Below are positions 11,758 to 23,553 of a stretch of 64,000 nt of DNA, piece after piece. The DNA is from Tiliqua scincoides. Its lineage: Eukaryota > Chordata > Lepidosauria > Squamata > Scincidae. Under the pieces are notes generated by a model. The model was given only the letters and a program-made list of their open reading frames with translations. It had not been told where the DNA came from and made no database searches. A program made the translations under genes and the position numbers. Each line of letters begins with the position of its first letter. Position 1 is the stretch's first letter. The DNA is taken from positions 65,098,856 through 65,162,855 of the forward strand of contig NC_089827.1 in NCBI RefSeq assembly GCF_035046505.1, read 5' to 3'.

Positions 11758-14280
11758 CAGCCGGACACAGCATGCACCTGATTGGAATAGCTGCATTGCT
11801 ACTGGAAAGGTGGATAGGATTGAACTCTTAGGCTGTAATCCTATTTTACTCACCAGAAAGAAACACCTCTATTGATTGTCAATGAACCCTACCAATAGGA
11901 AGGGATTTGTAAGGGCCTCTAATTTCAGAAAGGTGGTTATCGTTTTGATGGGCTTTCAAAGGTGATGTTAACTTGGTTTTCAAGGCCCTTTGTCTAAGCA
12001 GATAAACTGCCTGTATATTCATCTTCCATTACTACTGAGGTAGTAGCAGATGACCTCGGAAAGATGTCACTCAGAGCAATTCTTCAGGCAGGTTCTCACA
12101 CTGAGGCTACTGCTCAACTAGTGGCTTCCATTTGAATGCCCCAAAGAAACAAGTTGACAACTGCTTAGGATCTTCATCCCACAACAGGAGATTTCAGACT
12201 GTAAATGTTAAGTGATGCTAACTAGTAGAGCTCATTAATTACCATGCAAAAATGAGGACTGGACGAGCAGTTCTGCTGGGATTGACATTGCTCTTGTAAC
12301 TGAGTCAGAACGCGACTCAGAATACGTATGTATGTAGGGTAGTGAGATATAAATTATGTATTTATCTTGCCTACACCTCAGTCCTTATGATCTGATTAGC
12401 CAATGTCTAGTACATCCCTGTCTGCAGCACCACACAGATGTGACTGAACTCCTTGTGTAAGACTTTTCAGTCACCCTCCCCACCCTGCACATTACGCTAA
12501 ACAGAACTGTACCTTACAGCCTATTCATGGCAAGCTTGAATAGTACTGAAATCGTTTCACATAGCATTAACTAGAGAAGATGACAGGTTGCCTCCCCAGC
12601 AGACATATTGCCACATATGTGGAACAGGCTATGCCTGGTTGTACGATGCATAGGAATTAACACTTTTCATCTGTATTCTAGCCCATCATTTCATTGCCCT
12701 TTGATGGCTTACTGCCTGCCTCAGACTTCAGCACACAATGCTTTTTGAGTGAAGTTTTGTATAGCTATTCTTTATATCTTAAGAATGTTAAGACCCTGGT
12801 TCAAATGTAACTTCTGCCATGAACTTATGTGCAGCTGTAGATAAGCCATTGATAGCCAATCCTAAACTAAACCCTGGCACAGCAGGGCTGCATGGCCTCC
12901 ACTGTATCCAGCACAGCTTTGGAGCACACTGGAGGTCTCCATGGGATAAGGGGCATCCTTTACTCCTAAATAGCAATCAGCATAAGAAGGGGGAAATTAC
13001 CAAGTATTAAATAATTGCCTTAGGCAATGTGCTCCTGTTAACAGGTGGAAGGCTTCTAGCAGAAGAGGTAATTATGTTTTTTACGCAGCAATAAAAAGAT
13101 GTACTTTAGGCTTGGTTTGAGACCTCATTTTTAGCAGCATAAGCAAAATAAGCTATGGAATTAAACAGAATCTGTTCAGGATAGATGACACTTTCCCATT
13201 ATATAGAGATACAAAGATCAAAAAAGATAGTGTATTAGCACTTCCATTTATGCAACATCAAAACCGCAAGCTCAGTTGACATGAAATGCTTACCATTCAT
13301 CTTTGAAATACTATTCACTGAGCTGATGTAAATGGCCGGTGTAAAGAGTTGGCTAGACACAATAAAATCATACATGATTTTGAAGGATATCTAACACTGT
13401 CCAATGCGTAACCCCGATACTGGCTGGTTGCTGCTGAAACCATTTTTGATCTTGCCTTTAGCTAGGGAAGGATCCTTTGATATATCAGATTTCAGCAGAA
13501 GGGGCTGTGAGTGGCATCCATGCTGAAGCCCAGGTTTCGCAACTATGGATGTGTTAAGAAAAATGAAAACTAACCTTCAGCTCTGACCAGTAATCAGATT
13601 CCCTCCATGCATACTTACAAAACAAAGCTCAAATATTGAGAACAATTTCTACAGGCACTTCTGCACCTTAATGGTGCTTTTGATCCTGGAGTGCTCTGTC
13701 AGCTTCTCTGTTTTAGTCTGTCTTGTCTCTCGCCCAGGTTCCTTTTAGCATGTCTTCTTCCCTCTTTTGCAGACCTGGCCAATCCCTCTGCTTCCTTGCT
13801 TCCTCCTCCTGAGATGATACTAAACTGTTCAAGGTGCCGAAAGCCTGATTATGAAGAGCTCCAAACAGCTTTGCTAAAATAGGTGAAGGGACAACCAAAG
13901 GGCAAATGCACATATCTTATCAATACACATAGAGATGCACATTGGGGTTAAAAAAAATCCCAGGTGTTTATATGTATGTGCAAATGTATTCTGAGCAACT
14001 CTCCCTATAAGCTGCATGGCTGAAACCAAAGCCCCAAGCAGCTGAGCACATGGTGCTGCACACTGCCCGCAGCTCCATGGCTGCAGAGCTTAGCAATGTC
14101 ATTGTCAAGCACTCGGTGCCAGCAGCTGCACTACGCTGCCACCAGAGGGTGCCTTGCAATTGGGATAAAAATAGAGAAAACAATTTGATTCTGAGCTTTC
14201 AGTGACTAACCCGGAAAGATGTTCGGATCGTGGTGGATAGCTCAAAGATGATGCTGAGCTAAGGCACAGTAGCTGTGAAC

Positions 14281-14350
14281 ATAAGAAAAGCCCATCTTGA
14301 ATCAGGTCCAAGATCCATTTCATCCAGTATCCTGTTTCTCACCAGTTGCA
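14281..14350 (-). mobile_element. CR1-type LINE 3' end (fragment)
   Basis: Starts ATAAGAAAAGCCCATCTTGA and continues with a degraded copy of the region next to the CATAAGAAC terminus. Old and short; it lies just outside the probable NUDT4 3' end. Confidence 0.55.
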
Positions 14351-15289
14351 TCCGAGATGCCCACAAGCATTTTGCCACTGCTCCGCCACAAGTAGTATTC
14401 GGAGGTTGCACAGAACCATCACGACTAGTAACAACAAATAGACTTGTCCTCTATGAATTTGTCCTTGCCTGCACTGGCTCAACTCACGGTTTGAATTGGG
14501 CTGTCGGCTTTTCAGACCCTATACCTGAAAAGATCAGGTCAGACACAAGTATCTGCCTTATATCATCAGTAGTGACTACAGAGGCAAAGAATTTCTTCTC
14601 TGTACTCTTTACATCCTCTTTATTCTCACTGTTTGACAGCCCCCCCCCCCGGACAGGTTTTCTGCTTCTGATGTATTTAAATACAACTCATTTGCTTGGT
14701 GTTTTAGTCATAAAAATGGTTCCACAAGTCTATAATACAGTTACATCCACATTACTGTGTATTCAGGTTGCCACATCAAAGGATATTAAAGAGCTGGAAT
14801 GGTACAGAAGCAGGAAACTGCTATGAGCAGAGGGCAGGGTCACCTTCTTTACAAGGCAAGGCCAATTCACGTTTAGGGAGTTTTGGTTTCAAAAAGCAGC
14901 AATGGAGGTATGACAAAAGCTTATAAAATTGTGTGGTGTGAAGAGACAGAAGTTTCTCACCGTTCTTGAACCAGGAATCATCCAAGGAAGTGGACTGGTT
15001 GATTCAGGACAGACAGAAAGAGCTTCTTTGCACAATACCGAAGTCTATGGAAACTTGCCGCAAGATGGCGTGATGGCCATGACCTTTGACCACTTTAAAA
15101 AGCAATTTGACTTGTCCCCCATGAATTTATTGCTGGCTACTGCTGGTCACAGCTATACAGCATGTACCAGGCATATGGTACTTAGTATATGGCACCTGGC
15201 AGAGTGCCTCTAAATACCAGTCACAGTGAAACATCTTCCTCACCTGCTTGTGGACTTTCAAAGCGGGTTGTGCTCAGTTATACAAGCCA

Positions 15290-15350
15290 TACGAACACAA
15301 GAGCCCTGCTTGATCAGGCCAAAAGTCCATCTCTCAATGGCCCACCAGCT
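15290..15350 (-). mobile_element. CR1-type LINE 3' end (fragment)
   Basis: CGAACACAAGAGCCCTGCTT followed by GATCAGGCCAAAAGTCCATC and a GGCCCACCAG block: same family and orientation as the 14281 fragment. It marks the end of the repeat-poor zone I assign to the NUDT4 3' UTR. Confidence 0.65.
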
Positions 15351-15411
15351 TCCAAACATTAAAGAAGTTAAAGCCACATAAAGGAGCCAGCCTTCTTTCA
15401 ACTTTTATCTT

Positions 15412-15417
15412 TTTATT
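15412..15417 (-). promoter_or_regulatory. NUDT4: Candidate poly(A) signal of NUDT4
   Basis: TTTATT on the + strand, i.e. AATAAA reading with NUDT4. It lies at the downstream edge of a 2.9-kb stretch almost free of repeats after the stop codon; LINE fragments begin just beyond it. Use of this site is inferred. Confidence 0.45.
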
Positions 15418-18318
15418 TTGGAGGTTCATTTCAGATATAAAAAGTCAAAATTCTTACATCAGTCTTTAAAAGAAAGCCATGCACACAGTTCAAACTGTTT
15501 ACAACTTAAATTGTTGCTTTCCTTCAATTCTTCTCCCCCAACTTCTCAGAAGCATGTTAAGCAATTGTTTCCAACATTTTGGCAACAAGTGTAGGTTAGC
15601 TTCCAATAAGCATCCAAGATTGGCTCTTCGCTCCTATAACCTACGTAAATACTCTTGCTGTGTTTGTATGTCATGTTCCCAATTTTAACTGTAACAAGAT
15701 TCTACTGGAAAGTCAAGACTTGTCTGTACTTGGCTGACAATGACCCTCTGACCTTGCAAACTATGTCTAGCGAGTCCAAAACATCTGGTCCAAAACATTT
15801 ATCCCTATGCATTTGGAAAGCCAGCTACACATTCAAAGGTCACTTAGAGGAAAATCAGTCCTAATTTCTACTGCCACAAGAGTGCTTCACGACATGCCTA
15901 ACTCCTCTACACTTTACTGCTAAATTGAATCTCTTACTGCAGCTATATAGCTGTGCAGTTTTAACTTGGTAGAAGAGGTTCTGGCTGTTATATTACTCAC
16001 CCTATGCTTCTATACGATGGAAATGAGCAGTGTTCACTTTCCTGGGTCCATTGTCGACTAATGAAATGCAACAACGGTAGCAAGAGCATAGTCATTCCAG
16101 TGTTTTGTCACAAGACAGACTTCAGAAATAAATTTGAGCTAAGGGGCTTCACTTCAAGTTGCATAGGCTGAAGAGATCTGTACACCCATATATAACACTG
16201 TATGTGGCACAGCAAGTCTAGAGTATTTATAAACTATTGCCTCTGATTTGGTGAGCTTTGACAACTGTACATTTTTACACATTTTACAAATGACAGAAAC
16301 CCAAGTAACCATGTAGTACCAGTATGTGGCTTCTAAAAGCCTGGCTTGTTTTTAGGTTCCAAAAGCATGAGTTGAGATGAAAGCAACAAACAGAAACCAT
16401 CAAATCATTCACGCTTGTTCCATCACTGTGACCAACAGCACACTGTTCCATGTTGTTACCATAGGGTTGGTGTGTTAAGAGTGACAACTGGATATTGCAT
16501 GGGTCTGTAGGGCTGATACACCAACTAAGACCTCATGCTCTGCTTCAGGGAGGAGTGTGTATTTGTTAGGACCCAGCTATCTGATTAGTGTAAAGTTTCA
16601 CATTTGATGGATCTGCTATCACCAGGGGTGGGCAAACTTTGAACTTTAGGGATCCTTCACCTCTAACAATTGTGTAGGAGAGAGAATTTCAGCAGGCGCA
16701 GCTTGTCATCTGTGAGATGACAAGCTGCACCTGCTGAAATTCCCTCTTCCATACAATTGTTAAAGGTCCAGGATTCCTAAAGTTCAAAGTTTGCCCATCC
16801 CTGGTCTATAATATGAACTTTTGAATTCAGCCAAACCAGAATATGGAAATTAAGGCTCTTCAAGCACAAAACTGACCTATTGCTTCATTCAGATCTGAAG
16901 CCAGTATCACCTGGACCTAAACTCATGGTAAAAGTCTCTCTCATGGCTCTGAAAGAACTTTTGGCTCTAAAGCAATACAACCATTCAAATCTTACTGGCA
17001 TTCTTTTGTTTAAATATATTTCTATGGCACAATAATTTATATTCCCATGTAGGAAATATGGAAAAGCTAATGGCATCAATGTTTTCTTTAAATTGTAACA
17101 GTGCATGGATCAAATTTATAGCGGCACTTTTACACTGTGTTAGAAGTTAGTGTAGATTTGTCACCTTCTCTTTCCCTGACAGGGCTGTGCGAAAGTGGAA
17201 TTTCCTTAATAGCTGTGTGAAAAGCAGAAAATCTACAGGTGAAGTTCAATTAGGAACAAGTTCCACTTTTTAACATTCTGTCCATTCTGTAGTTAAGACA
17301 CTAAAGTCCTGGATGGTAACCTAGTTGTGTCAGCAACAAAGTATTTACATTACATTTACTTTCCACTTTACACTATACACTAGTTGGGTTATTTACAGTG
17401 GGTTTATGTTACAAAGAAGAGACAGCCTTTGCAATAGAAGCAGTTTCTTTACCTCAACCACAGTTCTGACTCCAGGGAGAAGAGGAAGTTCATGTTTTCA
17501 GAGACTTCTGAAACTAGAACTTGTACCATTTTAGCAAGTTTGTGTCCATGTTTTAATGGCAAAGAGTAAAACTGACTTGGAACCCATTTAAGCTTGGAAT
17601 CTGCCATTTCCTGAAAGCTCAGGACCCTTCTTTTCTAAATACCAATACAATTTGTGTGTTTAAGAAACAGCATGGAAGAAGCACAGATGTCTCCAAAAGT
17701 GACACATGCACCACTTCCTGGTATGGCAAAGCAACCCTGACTTTGGTGAGAAAAAGGGCAGGCAGGTTAAGGAACAGGCACATGTGCATTTTTCAGGAAT
17801 CTGCCCATGTGTCTCAATGATTTTGAGAAAAAGCAGTAAGTATGAAAGATTTGGCAAAGGCAGATAAACTGGCACCTATTCAGGCAAGGACTGCCATGTG
17901 AAATACTCAAAGGGACGATTGACACTTCTTGAAGTAGCAGAAGGCACTTGCTGTTGGTTTCCACAGCCTTGAACTCCTCCAGTTAACTCTGTACTGTCAG
18001 ACTATGCTAAAGCAACATCACACCCATCTATCAGTTTGATTTTTAGAACATTTACAATAAACTTATGCTAAACTCAAATGCCAGATTACAAATTCACTTA
18101 TCAGGTATTTAAACTTTGAAAAATGAGAGGGCCATTTAAGGCATCTTTAAGAATTCCCTGTATGGCTTTGGTTTGCTGAATTATACACTGCTAAAAAAGG
18201 AAAAGGTTTGTTTGAACATATGAAAAGCATTCACACACTCAGGGCACCGCTGAATATACACATAGCATGTGGAAGAGACATCTCCCCTTTGATGGTGTAC
18301 AAGAAATGAATTCAGAGT
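15418..18318 (-). other. NUDT4: Probable NUDT4 3' UTR
   Basis: 2.9 kb of AU-rich DNA after the NUDT4 stop, with only one recognisable repeat, the palindromic element at 16623-16803. The drop in repeat density relative to both flanks is the main evidence. Its low-complexity open frames (60-75 codons) show no domain. Confidence 0.55.
16623..16803. mobile_element. Long palindromic hairpin element
   Basis: Two arms of about 89 bases separated by a 3-base centre, beginning CAGGGGTGGGCAAACTTTGA and ending with the near-perfect complement. I count roughly ten mismatches between arms. Ends resemble hAT inverted repeats, but the flanks show no clear 8-base duplication. If the NUDT4 3' UTR spans this site, the mRNA would carry a long double-stranded hairpin. 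Confidence 0.85.
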
Positions 18319-18521
18319 TTATCTTACAGTAGAGGGCAGCCCAGAAGTCTGTGCTGAAGTGACATATAGAGAATTGTTATCAGAATGGGAAGAGACCACA
18401 GAATTTCCATTGGTTGGCGAGCACCCCAGTTTCAATTTTTCCAAGTACTCTGCATGAACAGGCTTGTGACACTGAAGGACTTTGATTGCATCCTCAACTT
18501 TAAACCATTCTCTCTTCCTTC
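18319..18521 (-). CDS. NUDT4: NUDT4 exon 5 (coding end)
   Basis: Completes the glycine codon split after exon 4, then encodes RKREWFKVEDAIKVLQCHKP, HAEYLEKLKLGCSPTNGN and a serine-rich tail ending SGLPSTVR, with TAA at 18319-18321. Acceptor CTTTAG lies at 18522-18527. The C-terminal segment is the most divergent part compared with the human protein as I recall it, as expected, because it lies outside the Nudix fold. 68 codons including stop. Confidence 0.96.
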
Positions 18522-18629
18522 CTAAAGAGAAAAAGTGGGAGAATAGATAGCTTGAACCATGTAATCTATCAACCTGAAGAATCAGTAGTTGCAACAAACA
18601 CTCATAGTTATATATCTAAAAAGACTAAC

Positions 18630-19040
18630 GGCCCAATCCTAAGCTGTGCTGGTACAGTAAGGTCACATATCTCACGCGATATCCTGTGCTGGATATTTAT
18701 CCCCTTACCCTGTATAGTGCTCCAGCCTGCCCAATAGGGCTACTCAATTCTGCACCTGCCAAATGGCTGGTGAAAGTCCAAGAAGCCCAATGTAGGAGCC
18801 TAGGGTTTGGGGGAGACCTCCTCTCCTGACTCAGCCTTTCCTAGGCTCAATCCATTCCCCCCCCCCATTCCCAACCCTGCACCATACGAAGCAGCTCTTA
18901 CCTGCTCCAGATTCAGTGCCTGTGGGATGGCACAGGCCTTCCCGATGGCACAACTTGCCGTAAATGTGCTTTACAGCATGTTTGCGGCATCCTAGGCCAG
19001 TGCAGCACTAGCTGTGCTGGGTGTAAGGTTAGAATTGTGT
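18630..19040. mobile_element. Long GC-rich CAATCC-type DNA element
   Basis: Begins GGCCCAATCCTAAGCTG and ends AAGGTTAGAATTGTGTT. Internal GTAAATGTGCTTTACAGCAT matches the 2 kb copy. It lies in NUDT4 intron 4, about 110 bases upstream of exon 5's acceptor. No coding capacity. Confidence 0.7.
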
Positions 19041-19452
19041 TGTAAGCTGGACAAAGTGTGATCTGTTAATATATTCTGGATATTATTCGACTCCTTGGTT
19101 GGATTCTTGCCACAAACCTGATAGTTATTTTACTAGTACTTAACTGGAATTAAACACAAAGGACTGTAAGGGGAGATTTTTCCCAGGCTCTCCTCCCTCT
19201 CTATAGTCCCTGTATATACTCAAGGGTTAAGGAACAGAAGATGATTTTTTGATACAACCCCAAAACAAGCTACTTCCACTAACTATTCTAAAAATGCCCA
19301 ATTAGTGTTAAAATAACTGAACTTCACTTTTGAAAAATTCTGAGTACATGTATTCCTTGAGTAGCAGAACAGTCTAAGACAGTTACCAGTTATGTGAAGG
19401 CTAAAAATAGCATTACAGAACTATAGAATATTTAGGAAAAAAACCAGCTTGC

Positions 19453-19537
19453 CTATATTTACAGAATCCTCCCAGTCTTCCAGGACTTCAGTCACTGTGA
19501 GAACATAAACATAAGTCCTATGCTTTCGGTCTTGATT
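19453..19537 (-). CDS. NUDT4: NUDT4 exon 4, with tandem acceptor and GC donor
   Basis: 85 bases encoding NQDRKHRTYVYVLTVTEVLE then DWEDSVNI and the first base of a glycine codon. Upstream sits a tandem acceptor AAG-CAG (19543-19538): using the first adds one CAG codon (glutamine), giving FEQNQD instead of FENQD. This matches the DIPP2-beta versus DIPP2-alpha difference known for human NUDT4. The donor reads G|GCAAGC, so the intron is of GC-AG type; the nearest GT, nine bases later, would add GKL in frame and seems less likely. Confidence 0.95.
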
Positions 19538-19543
19538 CTGCTT
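19538..19543 (-). promoter_or_regulatory. NUDT4: NAGNAG tandem splice acceptor of NUDT4 exon 4
   Basis: On the minus strand AAGCAG precedes AATCAAGAC. Both AAG and CAG can act as 3' splice sites, so the 180- and 179-residue isoforms can both be made. CAG is the better site by consensus, predicting the shorter form as major. Confidence 0.8.
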
Positions 19544-20255
19544 CAGTATGGAGAAAAGAGAAAAGTCTTTTAATTCACACACAATCATTAGAAAAACCAA
19601 GACAAAACCAAGTATGAATGTTCATCAACCCTACAGAACTACCTCTCATATGCCTGACAAGGTAACAACTAGCTGATACGAGTTCCAGGTAACAAGAAGC
19701 AGATAGGGTGGATAAATACAGAAAACAAAAGATCCGAGTTTAAAAGATTATTAATTCCCCATACAGGAAACTTCCTTCACTCCTCTTTGACAGCAGCCTT
19801 CCAAAATGCTGGAGGGTTAGGAAAACTGAAGCAAGATGAAATTCAATGTGAGGGAGAGAAACTGGCAAAGTCCCTTCAAGCTTATACTTAGTATGGTCAG
19901 GTTATACACTCGGTGTGCACCTAAATGTGCACCTTTATTTGGAAAGTTGAATCTGAATAAACGATTCAAGATCAGCCTCTCTAGGGATTTATGTAGGTAA
20001 TTTAAGCCAATCCAACCTGCTCTACTGAATGGGTTCTTTTTATTTTTCCTCATACCTCTTAAGCCATTTGCACACAGCAGCATTTTCCTGATCTTAAGTC
20101 CCAGTTTGGCTTTGTTCATCACAATGCCTCCAAATGTACATTTGTGATTCAAGCACCTGTTTTCCAGGTACTCTCCCCTTCTGCCTTGTATTGGCACATG
20201 TATAAACTAAATTTCACAGACCACACATCTAACATGACATTTTTAGACAGCTCAC

Positions 20256-20300
20256 CTCAAATATTCCAAGCAGCCTGCCTAGTTTTCCTTTCACTCCAGC
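20256..20300 (-). CDS. NUDT4: NUDT4 exon 3
   Basis: A 45-base exon encoding exactly AGVKGKLGRLLGIFE, between a CAACAG acceptor and GTGAGC donor, both in phase 0. It supplies the last three residues of the Nudix box (A70-G71-V72) and the following strand. Too short to appear as an open frame; recognised by continuing the exon 2 protein. Confidence 0.96.
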
Positions 20301-20309
20301 CTGTTGGGA

Positions 20310-22186
20310 GAAAGAGATGGTTAGAGTTCCACTTCCTTCTCACAGATGACTCTTTGCTCTTAATTACTAGATTATAAAATCGGAGTTATCAGTATCAAGT
20401 GCATGAGATAATGGCTTCATGATTTAACTCTGTGTGCGTCCTGGAATAATCCTCAAGTTTCTTTGCAACTAAAGAACTGCATCTTTTTTCTTGACAATCA
20501 CTCCCTTATCAACCCTTCCCTAGCTGTGCACAGGAGTGGGTGGCTTGCCCCAGAACTGTCCTTGAGGAAAGAGGCTTCCTCAGCTACTCCTGCCTCCTAA
20601 TCTCTCCTTCCCCAAATTGTGCTCTTGACCAGCAAGGCAGCTGCACAGCCACGCAGCCCACTGGTGAACCTCTGCCCCCCTGCATTTCCACTTCCAGTAA
20701 GGCCAGGTGAAATGCATCAGCTCATCATCAAGAGGACTTCACTTATATTGTGAAGTGCTACTAGTGGTACCAAAATTTCTGCTTGAAGAGGACTGCTCCA
20801 GTCATGTGGTTTCGATGCACTGTCCACCTGCAAATCTACAGGGATATTTTCATCTGCGGTTTGATTTTTCACACAGTTGATAAGGTTTCCCCACCCAAAC
20901 TGCAATTACTCTTTTACGCATGGTTCAATTAACATTTGACAGAAATAGTGCATGGCAATGCATTGTATGAGTTCAGAGGTAGACCTGAGTACCTCCACAA
21001 GGTGACAGATACAGACAGGACCCAACTAAGATTTATCATGGATAACACAAATCAAGTCTCTGAACATTTGATTGTACTTTTGAGTTGAAACCTACCATGA
21101 CACTAATCCCAAGTACATTCTCCAACCAACAACTGAACATTTGTTCTGGCTCTTAAGTCTCTGCTTAAGAACTAGTTGTGTTCTCCCTGAGCATTGAGAG
21201 TCACACTAAACACAACACTTCTGTCTTATGTGTTAAGTGATACTTAAATATTACATCCTGATGATTTCAGGCATGGGGCAAGTAAGAGCCCATAAAAGTC
21301 GGAGCCTGCAACAGAGTGGGCAGCTATTACATATTGCTTTAAACTCAGAACCACTTTTCTGACCCAGAGCATTTGATTGAGCCATTAAAGACAGGCAGTG
21401 GTTCTCATTCAAGTAAGAGACAATCTAGATCTCTTTCAATATGCTACTGCTAGACTTTGCAACCAATACCTCATTAACACTACAGGTTGATTGCCACTGC
21501 ACGATTTTATGTCCATATACCTGCCTATGGACAGTAGCAATGGTTCATAGGGTAACATGGCTAGTTATCCCAAGTCTACATATCTGACCAAGCACTATCA
21601 TGTTGCACAGTGAACCCCTGGGGAAATTACTGGACTTTGCAACAGACATTGCCACTAGATACCTGTAAATGAATTCTTAAGTTCTTTTTTTTTTAAAAGC
21701 TTGAGAAGTGATGTGAATGGGAAATGAATCACTCATCAGCAATGGGCTGCAAGCGTCACATACTAGCTAACGTGTCTAGGACACATGCATAACTACTGCC
21801 TGCACAACACCATCGTTGGCCCTAGGAATCTTATTTGTCTCTTGTCTGAGTACTGTCCACATCCATCTGAAACCCTGGAGAGCTGCTGCTATTCATTGTA
21901 GACAATACTGAGCCAGATAGGACAGGGCAGCTTCATATCCTTATTGGAATGTACACACTTTCAGCAGTTTATAGCACCTGGCAGACATGATTCTCCCTGG
22001 ACTTGCATGTTCTCTCTCTCTCTCTCTCTCTGGCTTCTTCTGCCTAGAGATTTTCCCTTCCTTCCCCAAATCACCCCAGGGTTGTTGTGCACTCCGTCAG
22101 GCACGTTTTAGCAACAAACAGTCAGTGCTTCTTGGGTACTGCTGAAGCTGCCACTGCTTGCTGACGTGCAGTACAAGATACCCCAC
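20310..22186 (-). other. NUDT4: NUDT4 intron 2, no recognised feature
   Basis: Anonymous intronic DNA between exons 3 and 2. Apart from a short CT run at 22012-22031, I see no repeat family recurring elsewhere in the window and no conserved exon. Confidence 0.5.
22012..22031 (+). repeat. (CT)n microsatellite
   Basis: Uninterrupted run of CT dinucleotides, about 10 units, in NUDT4 intron 2. Confidence 0.9.
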
Positions 22187-22189
22187 TAA

Positions 22190-22383
22190 GGGTGCAATCC
22201 TAACCCCTTATGTGAGTGCTTTCCAGCACTGACATAAGGGCAATGCAGCTCTGAGGTTAGGGATTCCCTTACTTTGAAGAGGCCTCCGTGAGTGACCCCC
22301 AACTGCAGGATGCACCGCACGGCCCATTGGCACTGCTATGCCAGTGCTGGAAAGCACTGGCGTAAGAGGTTAGGATTGAGCCC
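22190..22383. mobile_element. CAATCC-type element, medium class, with TAA duplication
   Basis: Inverted ends GGGTGCAATCCTAACC and GGTTAGGATTGAGCCC, and a longer inner inverted match around CCAGCACTG/CCAGTGCTGG. Immediately flanked by TAA at 22187-22189 and 22384-22386, the 3-base TWA duplication typical of PIF/Harbinger elements. 194 bp, nonautonomous. It lies in NUDT4 intron 2, about 155 bases downstream of exon 2. Confidence 0.85.
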
Positions 22384-22538
22384 TAACAAGGCTAGGCCCC
22401 TGACCCAGCCACACCCCCCCCAAAAAAACTCAGACCAATAATGTTGGTGGGAGACTGGGAGCTTAACAGAACTGAGCTCAAATCTAGAAAGGGAACATCC
22501 ACGCATTGTTTCAAGCCAAGAGCAATGGAGTCATGTAC

Positions 22539-22649
22539 CTCTTCATAAACTTCTCTGACCGCAGCACCACCTGGTTCCTCTTCTGGCTCCATTCCTCCAC
22601 CTGGAACTATCCACTGATCTGGATACCGGCTGCTGCTTACCAACAGTAC
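22539..22649 (-). CDS. NUDT4: NUDT4 exon 2 (Nudix box)
   Basis: Encodes 37 residues, VLLVSSSRYPDQWIVPGGGM then EPEEEPGGAAVREVYEE (residues 33-69). Acceptor TTTGCAG, donor GTACAT. With exon 3 it forms the Nudix signature GX5EX7REUXEEXGU: G50, E56, R64-E65, E68-E69, G71. The paired glutamates bind the catalytic metal ions. NUDT4 (DIPP2) removes the beta phosphate from inositol pyrophosphates and also cleaves diadenosine polyphosphates, mainly in cytosol. All signature residues are present, so the enzyme should be active. Confidence 0.97.
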
Positions 22650-23097
22650 CTGCAAACATATGTAGTGCCTTTTAACAACCAACTATAAAACCCAACGATA
22701 CTTTATGAAACCAGATTTGCATTTCCCAAGAACAAATGTTAGCATTTGGAATAAGCTGTGCCTTGATGATATATACCTAATTGATCCAAATCAAAGACTG
22801 CAAGGCATTCTATTGATACAGGCATCCTATTCGTAAAGTATTAAAATTTTTGCCTCTAAATATAAGACAATATCAACACACAAATCAAGTGACATTTTCT
22901 TCCCCATGACATTTATGTGTTGTTTTAGGTGCCTCCTCAGCAAATCATTCAACCACTAAAAGAATGTTCATCTCGCTGCACTTTTGCCACCAATCTTTAC
23001 TGTTTCAATCAAATGTGTTGATAAAAGCAGCACATCAATACATTTTCTGGGGTGCATAGAAGCCTTCAAGTATTATGTACTTTCCCATCATAAATGA

Positions 23098-23553
23098 CAG
23101 TGGTTCCTAACCTTTAAGAAGCCTGCAGATCACTGAAACAAAAACTGAAATTGTTGTGGACCACATGCAATCCTTCATCCCCTCGCACACAAAAAATCTG
23201 ATTGAAATGAGAATTGGAATGATTACTTGGCAGAAATTTCACATACTATATGCGGGTATCTACGGTAGATTTGGTAGTCCACAGGGGAGCACTTGGCAAG
23301 ACACTGAAACTTCCAGTAGCAGATATGGGCAGTTTGTTCTCCAGCCTCCCTGGTGGTCTTTGCCTTCTTGCTGAGTCAGTGCTCCCCCACAGACCACCAG
23401 AAAAAGCAGACAGCCCACAGCCAACACCTCAGTGGTCCTTAGGAGACTGTTTGCTCAGCAAGATGCTGGAAGTGATAAAGGCAATCATCTTTTTTCCTGA
23501 GACCTCACAGACCACTTTCCAGAGTCCCACGGATCACAGGGTGGGAACCATTG
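23098..23553. mobile_element. hAT-type nonautonomous element
   Basis: Ends CAGTGGTTCCTAACC and GGTGGGAACCATTG. Flanking octamers ATAAATGA (23090-23097) and ATATATGA (23554-23561) agree at seven of eight positions. Internal sequence is not coding; the frame at 23250-23561 is incidental. Located in NUDT4 intron 1. Confidence 0.75.

Larger units (their letters stand above)
9331..15411. other. Intergenic region between convergent UBE2N and NUDT4
   Basis: About 6 kb between the presumed 3' ends of the two genes. It contains several mobile element copies listed separately. I find no conserved exon. The 183-codon frame at 14275-14826 starts inside a LINE-tail fragment, has no recognisable domain and looks like chance. 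11760-12780 and 13000-14280 hold only anonymous sequence, apart from a piece of the long CAATCC-type element near 12848-12960. Confidence 0.6.

Noticed and set aside
14275-14826. 183-codon + strand frame as a host gene
   Set aside because: It starts inside a LINE-tail fragment, spans a poly-C run and shows no domain, splice context or conservation hint.
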